Below, in pieces: positions 54,547 to 62,707 of a stretch of DNA of 64,000 nucleotides. A program made the position numbers and the translations under genes. Position 1 is the first letter of the stretch; each line of letters begins with the position of its first letter. The stretch is from positions 1 through 64,000 of the forward strand of contig LAPX01000001.1 of the NCBI GenBank assembly GCA_001858525.1, read 5' to 3'. The notes beneath the pieces were generated by a model, which saw only the letters and a program-made list of their open reading frames with translations, was not told the DNA's origin and ran no database searches. The stretch comes from Vampirovibrio chlorellavorus (GTDB lineage Bacteria > Cyanobacteriota > Vampirovibrionia > Vampirovibrionales > Vampirovibrionaceae).

Positions 54547-55542
54547 ATGGATCTGGTAACCGGTGGAGCCGGTTATATCGGCAGCCATTTTATCAAAACC
54601 TACCTGGATCGTTTCCCGGAAAACGAGATAGTAACGGTTGACAACCTGTCGGAAGGACACCCGGAAGCCCTGTCATATTCACCTCGCATCCATTTTGAAA
54701 AGGAAGACATTTGTAATATAGAGGCTATGGTGGAAATCCTCCGAAAATACGAGGTAGAAACGGTCATTCACTTTGCGGCCAACTGCTACGTGGGAGAATC
54801 CCAGGAAAACCCAGCCAAGTATTTTCAGAATAACTGCATTCATACTTTAAATTTGTTCAAGGCCATGCAGATTTGCGGCGTTAAGCAAATTGTTTTCTCT
54901 TCTACCTGCGCCACCTATGGCAATCCGCAATATGCGCCTCTGGATGAACAGCATCCGCAAATGCCTATCAACGTTTATGGATCCACCAAGTTGATGACAG
55001 AACAGGCGCTCAGAGCTTATTCGATTGCCCAAGGGTGGTCCTATGTGGCCTTGCGCTATTTCAACGCCTCTGGTGCGGATGAAAGCGGCCTAATCGGTGA
55101 GCGCCACGATCCGGAAACGCACCTGATTCCGCTGATCTTGCAAACCGCCCTGGGAAAGCGCAAAGCCATTCAGGTCTACGGAGACGATTATGATACGCCG
55201 GATGGTACCTGCATTCGGGATTATATCCATGTGAACGATCTGGCAGCGGCACACCTGGCGGCGATTAAATACCTGAGAGCGAACCCCGGAGGAGAGGCCT
55301 TTAATCTGGGCACTACCAGTGGATCCTCTGTCTTGGAGGTCATCAAAACCTGCCAGAAGGTCACGGGACGAGAGATCCCGGTGGAGTATTCAGCCCGCAG
55401 ACCGGGAGATCCCCCCATGCTGGTGGCCAATGCCGACAAGGCCAGGCAGTTGCTGGGTTGGAAAACCCAATATGATTTGCAGAGAATCGTTGAAACCGCT
55501 TGGCAATGGGAGCAAAATCCCAAATTCCCGAGCGGATTATAA
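54547..55542 (+). CDS. galE: UDP-glucose 4-epimerase
   Basis: 331 residues, extended SDR. NAD-binding TGGAGYIGS (5-13), VTVDNLSEGHPEAL, VIHFAAN, SST (118-120) and the catalytic YGSTK (Tyr144, Lys148); LRYFNASGAD and CIRDYIHVNDLA are typical of GalE. Interconverts UDP-Glc and UDP-Gal and feeds galactose into surface glycans. GAGG stands 8 bases before the ATG. Confidence 0.95.
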   Translation: MDLVTGGAGYIGSHFIKTYLDRFPENEIVTVDNLSEGHPEALSYSPRIHFEKEDICNIEAMVEILRKYEVETVIHFAANCYVGESQENPAKYFQNNCIHTLNLFKAMQICGVKQIVFSSTCATYGNPQYAPLDEQHPQMPINVYGSTKLMTEQALRAYSIAQGWSYVALRYFNASGADESGLIGERHDPETHLIPLILQTALGKRKAIQVYGDDYDTPDGTCIRDYIHVNDLAAAHLAAIKYLRANPGGEAFNLGTTSGSSVLEVIKTCQKVTGREIPVEYSARRPGDPPMLVANADKARQLLGWKTQYDLQRIVETAWQWEQNPKFPSGL

Positions 55543-55704
55543 CCCCAAGAACACGGTATGGGTTACCCAATAGGGGAATCGCACTGCGCTTGGCGTTTTT
55601 CTTTTTCTGGCAGAAGCACGATTGATAACTCAAGAATTTTACAAATGGGATTCGCATCGCGGGTTGATGCTAAAATGGGACAAAATTGTCCGGAGAATCC
55701 TATT

Positions 55705-56328
55705 GTGACTGTGATAACCCCGCTCGATACCCTGTCCGCCATCGAACAACGCCGTGCCGTCAAGCACTATGATGCAGATTTTGTCATGCCAGAAGAAGAT
55801 AAAAAACGACTGTTGTCGCTGGCACTGCTGTCACCCAGCTCATTTAACATCCAGAATTGGCGCTTTGTCATGGTTGATGATCCGCAAGTTCGTCAGCAAC
55901 TCAAGGCAGCGGCCTGGAATCAGGATCAAGTGACCGATGCATCTTTACTGGTGGTCTTGTGCGCAAACCTGAACAGCTGGGCGGAACAACCCGAGCGCTA
56001 TTGGCAGACCGCTCCCGAAGAAGTGCGTAACTTTTTAGTCACCGCCATCATCAATTTTTATAAGGACAAACCGCAAACCCAGCGGGATGAAGCCATGCGC
56101 TCCTGCGGAATTGCCGCACAAACCCTGATGATAGCCGCTAAATCCTTGGGTTATGACTCCTGCCCCATGGTCGGTTTCGATCCGGAAGAAGTGGCCAACA
56201 TTATCCATCTTCCAGAAAACCATGTGATTGGCCTGATGGTAGCGATTGGCAAAGCCGTGCAACCCGCTCGCCCCAGAGGTGGCCAGTTGCCGATGGAAGC
56301 AGTGGTTATACACAACCAATTTTCATAA
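55705..56328 (+). CDS. nitroreductase-family flavoprotein
   Basis: About 207 residues. IEQRRAVKHYD and LLSPSSFNIQNWRF match the FMN-binding N-terminus of NfsB/YdgI-type nitroreductases; SCGIAAQTLMIAAKSLGYDSCPM and the late VIGLMVAIGKA fit the same family. Uses NAD(P)H to reduce nitroaromatics or quinones; the physiological substrate is unknown. A GTG at 55705 with GGAG 9 bases upstream is chosen; ATGs at 55558 and 55675 are in frame but lack an RBS. Confidence 0.88.
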   Translation: MTVITPLDTLSAIEQRRAVKHYDADFVMPEEDKKRLLSLALLSPSSFNIQNWRFVMVDDPQVRQQLKAAAWNQDQVTDASLLVVLCANLNSWAEQPERYWQTAPEEVRNFLVTAIINFYKDKPQTQRDEAMRSCGIAAQTLMIAAKSLGYDSCPMVGFDPEEVANIIHLPENHVIGLMVAIGKAVQPARPRGGQLPMEAVVIHNQFS

Positions 56329-56380
56329 TTTTTTTAAACTTCTTGGTTTCAAATCACTTGGTTTGCCAAGCGGTTTACAG

Positions 56381-57190
56381 TTATACCAGCGCAGCGACGG
56401 GAGCCCTCTCTTGTGGCTGCGCTGAGCCTTTTGTATTCGCCTCCCTTATCTCTGGCCTTCTGTCATCCGGCATTGTATAAGCGACAAATGACTTGTTCAT
56501 GCCCAGACAACGCTCTTTGTATAATTGGGCATCCGGGAAAAAACGCCGAACTTTCCGCTCATCCAATAAGCGCAGCGAATCAACCCGTTTCAGGCAAGTT
56601 TCCCAGGATTCACAAGGCAAGCGCTTCACCGGCTGAAAGGTGAGCCGCTGCTTCCAGGTTTCCACGGTTCTGCCAATCCCGCCGCCGGTCAGGTCAAAGT
56701 AATAGAGTAAAAATACCTGTAAAGTCTTGGGCATAAATTGATAAAAGAGATAACAGGAATGAGACTCAAGGGGAAAGTATAAATTGGGCGTCTGCACAAA
56801 ATAGGCCTTTGCCACCCGCCGAATCTCCCGCGCCATTTTAAGTTGCTGCGCATCATCCCCCACATGCTCAATCACCGAATTGGAAAAGACAATATCAAAG
56901 GCCTCATCCTCAAACTGGGACAAATCAGTGACATCACCAGCCACACTGGTAAAGGCCGGATGATGGGTCGGGGCGGCCTGCAGGTTGAGCAACACAATCT
57001 CCAGTCCCTCGGTATCCACGAATCCCATACTCTTCCAGAATGACAGGGTTCCACCGGCATCCAGAATTTTCAGTGGCCGTGGGAATTGCTTCAGCCACTC
57101 TTTAAAAAATAAAAATCGCTTTTGGCGCATTTTCCAAGCCAGACTGTTGGTATTATAAGAATCAAAAATTTTCTCTCGCAGAATATTCAT
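56381..57190 (-). CDS. class I SAM-dependent methyltransferase
   Basis: 269 residues. LKILDAGGTLSFW is motif I, GLEIVLLNL the acidic region, VAGDVTDL, and DIVFSNSVIEHVGD the motif IV typical of methyltransferase type 11/12 enzymes. The C-terminal 100 residues differ from housekeeping members and may recognise a lipid or glycan acceptor (residues 150-170 are hydrophobic: FYQFMPKTLQVFLLYYF). Weak RBS. The second such enzyme in the glycan region. Confidence 0.85.
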   Translation of the reverse strand: MNILREKIFDSYNTNSLAWKMRQKRFLFFKEWLKQFPRPLKILDAGGTLSFWKSMGFVDTEGLEIVLLNLQAAPTHHPAFTSVAGDVTDLSQFEDEAFDIVFSNSVIEHVGDDAQQLKMAREIRRVAKAYFVQTPNLYFPLESHSCYLFYQFMPKTLQVFLLYYFDLTGGGIGRTVETWKQRLTFQPVKRLPCESWETCLKRVDSLRLLDERKVRRFFPDAQLYKERCLGMNKSFVAYTMPDDRRPEIREANTKGSAQPQERAPVAALV

Positions 57191-57617
57191 TTGATGGTCT
57201 CAAGCCTCACAACACTATTTTTTTCAGGATGCCAACCGGCACTTTCGTTCATTAAAAATCGGTTAGTTTATTCAAGATTTCTGTTTGGCATGGCAGGCAA
57301 GCCATTCGCACAAGCCATTCCCCATTGTTCATGAGCCTGACAATGAAAGAAACTGTACAGGTAACTAGAGATAGAACAAAAAATTAAACGGATAGGCTAG
57401 GTACTCTGGTGAAAATACACTTCTTGCGACCTGCCAGTAGAGCCTGGTATTTATTAAATTTGATACCCCCTGTTGCCCAAGTTTTCAAATAATGAAACAA
57501 GCGGTTTGTTGGCCGATAGCCATTAAAGTGTTAAGGTATGATGATCGAATCGTTCCCCTCCCAGTCACACAAGCCCACGAGACAAGTCTCCCAAAGAAAA
57601 CCCAAAGATAAGCCCCA
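57191..57617. other. intergenic region between divergent genes
   Basis: 427 bases with short frames only. A possible -10 (TATGAT at about 57538-57543) precedes the SelO gene, but no matching -35 is seen. TCACAACACT at about 57206 resembles part of the 25-bp inverted-repeat motif near 36615; this may be chance. Confidence 0.35.
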
Positions 57618-59099
57618 ATGACCAGCCAGATTGATCCTAAAACCACCGGCCTTAGCTGGAATTTTGATAACAGCTACTGCCAACTGCCTTCGTTCTTCTT
57701 TGCCCGGCAAAACCCGGAGCCAGTCCGTGACCCGCGGCTGATGATATTCAATCATTCCCTCAGTCAGGAGCTGGGGATCTCAGTTTCTACAGCAGCGGAG
57801 CCATCCGTGGCCCTGGCATTGGGTGGAAATCAAATCCCAACCGGCGCCGAACCCATTGCTCAGGCTTACGCCGGTCATCAGTTCGGACATTTCGCCATTT
57901 TAGGGGATGGTCGGGCTATTTTACTGGGAGAGCACCTCAGCCCAAGCGGAAAACGGGTTGACGTTCAGCTCAAAGGTTCCGGACAAACACCCTACTCACG
58001 GCGGGGAGATGGTCGAGCCGCTCTTGGGCCTATGCTTCGTGAGTACATTATCAGTGAAGCCATGCAGGCGCTGGGAATCCCTACCACTCGCAGTCTGGCC
58101 GTGGTGGCCACCGGTCAACCCGTCTACCGGGAAACCGCACTGCCGGGAGCGGTACTGACCCGCATCGCTGCCAGCCATATTCGGGTAGGCACATTCGCTT
58201 ATGCCGCCACTCAAGGGGATCAAGCACAGCTTCAAACTCTGGCCGATTACACCTGGAAACGCCATTATCCTGAATGCGCCGAAGCCGAAAATCCCTACCT
58301 CTGTTTTTTAGAAGCGGTCATGGATCGCCAAGCCAGTCTGATTGCCCGGTGGCAACAAGTGGGCTTTATTCACGGTGTGATGAACACCGACAACATGAGC
58401 ATTGCCGGAGAAACAATCGACTACGGGCCTTGTGCCTTCATGGATACTTACCATGCGGATACCGTGTTTAGTTCCATCGATCAGCAGGGCCGTTACGCCT
58501 ACGCCAATCAGCCGCTGATGGCCCAATGGAATCTGGCCCGGTTCACCGAGGCATTGCTGCCCCTGCTACACACTGATGAAACGGAAGCCTTGGCCTTGGG
58601 ACGAGCCGCGGTGTATCACTTCCCGGAACGCTTTCAGCGTTATTGGCTGAGCGGCATGAGAGCCAAACTGGGCCTGTTTACAGAAGAAGCTTCAGACCAA
58701 GCGCTGATCGAAACGCTACTGAGGTGGATGCAAAATACGGCTCAGGATTTCACCCATACCTTCCGCAGTTTGGGCTCAGAAACCTTACCAAGCCAGCCGT
58801 TTTTTCACGATGAAACCTTCGTCGCTTGGCACAAGGAGTGGCAAGCACGCTTGGGCCGACAACCTCAAACACCAGAGCAGGTTCGCGCCCACATGAATGC
58901 TCACAACCCGGCCATCATTCCCAGAAACGCCCGGGTGGAAGCGGCGCTCAACGCCGCTAATGAAACTGGCGATATGAGCGCCCTTCACCAGTTGCTGGAA
59001 GCACTCAGGCAACCTTATTTGGATCTGCCCCAGTTTGCCGACTATCAAACACCACCGCCCGCCAGCGCAGAACCTTACCGTACATTTTGCGGCACCTAG
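57618..59099 (+). CDS. selO: SelO/YdiU protein adenylyltransferase
   Basis: 493 residues, the usual length. Pseudokinase-fold AMPylase: AYAGHQFGHFAILGDGRA, VQLKGSGQTPYSRRGDG (ATP-binding Lys), LREYIISEAMQALGIPTTR, then HGVMNTDNMSI with the metal-binding Asn and DYGPCAFMD with the Asp of the DFG-like motif. It transfers AMP to Ser/Thr/Tyr of target proteins and is linked to redox stress. The C-terminus ends FCGT, keeping the Cys where eukaryotic SelO has selenocysteine. RBS is weak. Confidence 0.95.
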   Translation: MTSQIDPKTTGLSWNFDNSYCQLPSFFFARQNPEPVRDPRLMIFNHSLSQELGISVSTAAEPSVALALGGNQIPTGAEPIAQAYAGHQFGHFAILGDGRAILLGEHLSPSGKRVDVQLKGSGQTPYSRRGDGRAALGPMLREYIISEAMQALGIPTTRSLAVVATGQPVYRETALPGAVLTRIAASHIRVGTFAYAATQGDQAQLQTLADYTWKRHYPECAEAENPYLCFLEAVMDRQASLIARWQQVGFIHGVMNTDNMSIAGETIDYGPCAFMDTYHADTVFSSIDQQGRYAYANQPLMAQWNLARFTEALLPLLHTDETEALALGRAAVYHFPERFQRYWLSGMRAKLGLFTEEASDQALIETLLRWMQNTAQDFTHTFRSLGSETLPSQPFFHDETFVAWHKEWQARLGRQPQTPEQVRAHMNAHNPAIIPRNARVEAALNAANETGDMSALHQLLEALRQPYLDLPQFADYQTPPPASAEPYRTFCGT

Positions 59100-59107
59100 A
59101 TTTAAAA

Positions 59108-59131
59108 GAGTGTTGTGAAAAAATACTCATC
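59108..59131. repeat. hairpin and copy of the inverted-repeat motif
   Basis: GAGTGTTGTGAAAAAATACTC forms a 7-bp stem (one G-T pair) followed by a T-rich stretch on the plus strand, so it may end the selO transcript. The segment GTGTTGTGAA-(3)-ATACT matches the inverted-repeat arm at 36738-36754 apart from the three middle bases (GGG there, AAA here). Both lie between convergent genes. Confidence 0.5.
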
Positions 59132-59145
59132 TAAATTTTATTTTT

Positions 59146-60735
59146 CTAATGAGCGGCAAGGCTACTATCTGCACTGGAACTTGGCTTACCCAAAAAGAAA
59201 ATCAACCACATGGAAACCAAAAACACCACGCCCATAAACCAGAAAATATCGCCGAATGACAGAATGGCCGCCTGCTGGTTGAGCATGCCATCCAGCAATG
59301 CGTAAGCCTGATGCTGAGCCTGCGCCATTGAACTACCTTGCTGATGCAAGTACTGAACCATCCCTTCAAAGCGGGAACGGGTAGCCGCATCATACAGACT
59401 GATGTGCTCACTTAATATAGTCCGATGAAAATTTTCCCGCTGAGCCAGCAAGGTGGTCAGCAGAGCGATGCCAACACTACCACCAATTTGTCGGGTTAAG
59501 TTGAAAAAACCGGAAGCCGCGGCAATGTCCGCTTTGGGAAGCGGTCCCAGCGTGGCCAGCGTCAAAGGCATAAACATAAGCACCGTACCGGCGCCTCGCC
59601 AAATCAATGGCCAGTAGAGGCTTTGCTCATTGGTATCTGGATTGATGCCAGACAAAACAAACATGGTCACGGCCAAAATACTGGACCCGATGGCCACCAA
59701 AACCCGAGCATCCACCCATGTGGTTAATTTGGCCCCTAAAATCATAAACACGGCTGAGGCAAGGGCTCCTGGTAGCAGTAAAAATCCGGTTTGCTCTGCC
59801 GTATAGTGCAACATCGTCTGGGCAAAAATAGGCAGGGCAAAAAGCGCGCCATACAGGCTCATACCCAATACCATGGAGTACAGACTACCCGCCATCAGGG
59901 ATCGATGCCGCAGCACCCGTAAATTGACCGCCGGGTAATCAATACTCAACTCCCGCCAAATGAACAAGGCAATGCCCACAAAACTTAGTATAGCCATGGC
60001 CACAATAAAGGGAGAAGCAAACCAGTCATCCTGCTGGCCCTCTTCCAGCAAGGTTTGAAAGCAGGAGAGACCCACAGTGAGTAGCCCAATGCCCCACCAG
60101 TCCACCCGTCGGTTCATATCCTGATTGAGGCGATCTGGCGTAAAGAAAATATAGGCTGCCATCACCGCGATAATGCCAAAGGGTATGTTAATAAAAAAGA
60201 TCCACCGCCAGCCCAGGGCATCGGTTAAATACCCTCCCAAAGTCGGGCCCAGTGCCGGGCCCACCATGACCCCCAAGCCAAAAACGGCTTGGGCCAGACC
60301 TTGCTCATGGGCCGAAAAAGTCTCAAAAATAATAGACTGCCCCTTGGCCAGCAAGCCGCCGCCAGTCAATCCCTGAATCACGCGAGCGACAATGAGCATG
60401 GGCAAACTGGTGGATAGGCCGCAAGCCACTGAAGCCAGGGTAAACCCGATTAAACAGAAAATAAAATAGTTTTTCTTACCAAAATAATCGCCCAACCATG
60501 CACTCAGGGGAATCATCACCACGTTGGCGATGGCATAGCCGGTTACCACCCAGCCAATTTCCGAAAGCGTCGCCCCCAGATTACCCTGCATTTCGCTTAA
60601 AGCCACGTTGACGATGCTCGTATCAATCACCTCCAGCAATGCTCCCAAAGAGGCGGTAATAGCCACTGCCCATTTCCACCAGGCCGGTTTGGCCGAGGGT
60701 TGATCTTGAGTCGTCGCAATTACAGCGGTGGTCAT
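59146..60735 (-). CDS. EmrB/QacA-type multidrug MFS transporter (DHA2, 14 TM)
   Basis: 529 residues with about 14 membrane helices. DHA2 signatures: LDVID-like LLEVIDTSIVNVAL in TM1, WVVTGYAIANVVMIPLSAWLGDYFGKK (motif A GDYFGKK), the antiporter motif C stretch in GLGVMVGPALGPTLGGYL, and GWRWIFFINIPFG. A proton-driven drug exporter that would work with the EmrA-like adaptor and outer-membrane factor upstream. AAAGGAG precedes the ATG at 60735. Last gene of the operon, 10 bp after tetR. Confidence 0.94.
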   Translation of the reverse strand: MTTAVIATTQDQPSAKPAWWKWAVAITASLGALLEVIDTSIVNVALSEMQGNLGATLSEIGWVVTGYAIANVVMIPLSAWLGDYFGKKNYFIFCLIGFTLASVACGLSTSLPMLIVARVIQGLTGGGLLAKGQSIIFETFSAHEQGLAQAVFGLGVMVGPALGPTLGGYLTDALGWRWIFFINIPFGIIAVMAAYIFFTPDRLNQDMNRRVDWWGIGLLTVGLSCFQTLLEEGQQDDWFASPFIVAMAILSFVGIALFIWRELSIDYPAVNLRVLRHRSLMAGSLYSMVLGMSLYGALFALPIFAQTMLHYTAEQTGFLLLPGALASAVFMILGAKLTTWVDARVLVAIGSSILAVTMFVLSGINPDTNEQSLYWPLIWRGAGTVLMFMPLTLATLGPLPKADIAAASGFFNLTRQIGGSVGIALLTTLLAQRENFHRTILSEHISLYDAATRSRFEGMVQYLHQQGSSMAQAQHQAYALLDGMLNQQAAILSFGDIFWFMGVVFLVSMWLIFFLGKPSSSADSSLAAH

Positions 60736-60745
60736 TCGTTCTCCT

Positions 60746-61366
60746 TTATCTCTTGCTGGATTTTTGGGGAGAAATACCCTGAATAAAAACAGACAGCGCA
60801 GTGAGCAAATAATCATCCGGCGTGAAGTCGGCTGGTACCACTTTACGGCGCAGCATAAACCCCATCAGCATACTCACCAGCATTTCTACCAGCTGTGTGG
60901 AATCCAATTCCGGACGCACCTGTCCTAGACTTTTTGCACGATCCAGATAGTTAATTAAATGTTGTCTTACAGGCGCCCAAGCGGCACAGGCAATCTGGTG
61001 GGCTGCCTCCGGTTGGCGATGGGCCTCGCCTACCATCATGCGCACCATGGGTTCATGCTGATACAACACCTCTTGGTAAACCGTGGCGTAATAAGTAAGG
61101 TCCTGCCGCAGATCGTTATGGCCCATATTCGAGCTTTCCAGCGCTTCCCGAATTTTTTGGGCGGCCGCCTCCACCATCGCCTTCAGTAGCAACTCTTTGC
61201 TCTGAAAAATGCGAAATAAAGTGGTTTCATTCACACCGGCCACCTGGGCGATTTCCCGTGTGGTGGCCCCCTTAACGCCTCGATCTGAGAACACCTGCAA
61301 AGCTGCTTGCATGAGGCGATCTCGCGTGCTCACACTGTTGGATTCGGCAGAAATTCGGGGACTCAT
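60746..61366 (-). CDS. TetR-family transcriptional regulator
   Basis: 206 residues. The N-terminal HTH (about 15-62) reads LMQAALQVFSDRGVKGATTREIAQVAG, conserved pattern abbreviated as TTREIAQVAGVNETTLFRIF. The helical C-terminal ligand domain is unassigned. Its start overlaps the stop of the EmrA-like gene (ATGA) and GGAGGA is the RBS, so it is translated as part of the efflux operon and probably autoregulates it in response to a transported compound. Confidence 0.93.
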   Translation of the reverse strand: MSPRISAESNSVSTRDRLMQAALQVFSDRGVKGATTREIAQVAGVNETTLFRIFQSKELLLKAMVEAAAQKIREALESSNMGHNDLRQDLTYYATVYQEVLYQHEPMVRMMVGEAHRQPEAAHQIACAAWAPVRQHLINYLDRAKSLGQVRPELDSTQLVEMLVSMLMGFMLRRKVVPADFTPDDYLLTALSVFIQGISPQKSSKR

Positions 61367-62676
61367 TCTTGTCCTCCTTTGGCTTTGGCTGCCGACTGGT
61401 TGGACTCATGTCCCACATTCACGGTAACCAGCGTCGACATGCCTGGTACCAACAATTGCTCATAGCCCTTAAGGGTATCGGCATTCAGGAGAATTTTGAC
61501 CGGCACCCTCTGCACGATTTTAGTAAAGTTTCCAGTGGCATTTTCAGCTGGGAGCAAGGCAAATTTGGCACCGGCTGCCGGAGAAAAACTGGAGACCACG
61601 CCTTTAAGATGGTGTTGAGGAAAGGCATCCACCTCCACCTCTACCGGCTGCCCGGGACGCATACGACTGAGCTGTGTTTCCTTATAATTCGCCACCACCC
61701 ACAGTTCAGGGCTCACCACAGCCATTAGTGGTTCACCGGCCTGAATGCGCTGGCCCACTTCCACCGTTTTCTTTCCAATGCGTCCGGTAACAGGGGCTAC
61801 AATGCGCGTGTAGGAGAGATTCAACTTGGCCTGACGAACCTTGTCCTCTGCCATTTTAACGGAGGCCAGCGCAGCTTCATAATCCCCTTCCGATAACTGA
61901 ACTTGCATGCCTTGGGCCTGAGCCCCCTGAACCACCCCTTTGGACTGGGTTAGTTTGGCGTAATAGCTATTGAGCATGCTGCGCATTTGTTGGGCTCTGG
62001 CTTTGGATTGTCTCAAAGCCCATGCCGCCGCAGCCTCAGCGGCCTGAGCATTTTTCAATTGAGATTCAATAGCCTCTCGTTGTTGGGCGGAAACCGCATC
62101 GGGATTTACCCCTTGATAGCGCTGATAATCGGACTGCGCTTTATGGAGCAGCACCGTTTGCTGTTGAAGTTGAGCATACGATTGCTGGACGGCAGCTTCG
62201 CCCTCTTCCACTTGCTTTTCCACTTGGGAAATACCAGCCTGAGAAGCGCTGAATCCCCCCCGTGCCTGAGTGAGTTGCGCGCTACTCTGTTTTTTTGTAA
62301 ACGCAATAGTGTTCTGGGCCGTTTGAGCCCGGGCCTTGGCATTGAGTAATTCATGCTCCGCTTGACTGAGGGCCAGTTGATAGTCTTGAGCATCAATGAT
62401 AGCCAGCAACTGACCTTTGTGAACGGGCAGGTCATCATCGACCAACACCGTGGCAATGGTTCCGGGAACACGAGCCGCCACCGGGTGAATATGCCCCTGC
62501 AAGCTGGCGTTATCGGTTTGCTCGTACTGGCTGCTGTGCCAGTACCAAGCCAGCCCCAGCAATCCACTAATCAGTAAACCAGCCACCACCAGTCCGATAG
62601 ACTGAGCAGAGGCTAAGGCCTTACCTGTAAAGGCTCTGGGCGTTCTTGAGACGAAAGGCGAAATGGTATTCAACAT
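61363..62676 (-). CDS. HlyD/EmrA-type membrane-fusion protein
   Basis: 437 residues. One N-terminal membrane helix (about 25-47, SIGLVVAGLLISGLLGLAWY), biotinyl-lipoyl half YEQTDNASLQGHIHPVAARVPG, long Gln/Ala-rich coiled-coil hairpin (about 95-260), second lipoyl half and beta barrel (IVAPVTGRIGKKTVEVGQRIQ, PVEVEVDAFP). It bridges the MFS pump and the outer-membrane channel. AAGGA is 7 bases before the ATG at 62676. Lies 31 bp after the outer-membrane factor gene. Confidence 0.93.
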   Translation of the reverse strand: MLNTISPFVSRTPRAFTGKALASAQSIGLVVAGLLISGLLGLAWYWHSSQYEQTDNASLQGHIHPVAARVPGTIATVLVDDDLPVHKGQLLAIIDAQDYQLALSQAEHELLNAKARAQTAQNTIAFTKKQSSAQLTQARGGFSASQAGISQVEKQVEEGEAAVQQSYAQLQQQTVLLHKAQSDYQRYQGVNPDAVSAQQREAIESQLKNAQAAEAAAAWALRQSKARAQQMRSMLNSYYAKLTQSKGVVQGAQAQGMQVQLSEGDYEAALASVKMAEDKVRQAKLNLSYTRIVAPVTGRIGKKTVEVGQRIQAGEPLMAVVSPELWVVANYKETQLSRMRPGQPVEVEVDAFPQHHLKGVVSSFSPAAGAKFALLPAENATGNFTKIVQRVPVKILLNADTLKGYEQLLVPGMSTLVTVNVGHESNQSAAKAKGGQE

Positions 62677-62707
62677 ATTTGAATCCTTATGGTATAAATT
62701 GCAGGCA

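Noticed and set aside
59085-59099. Selenocysteine at the SelO C-terminus
   Set aside because: The codon at the equivalent place is TGC (Cys) and the gene ends with TAG; no in-frame TGA.
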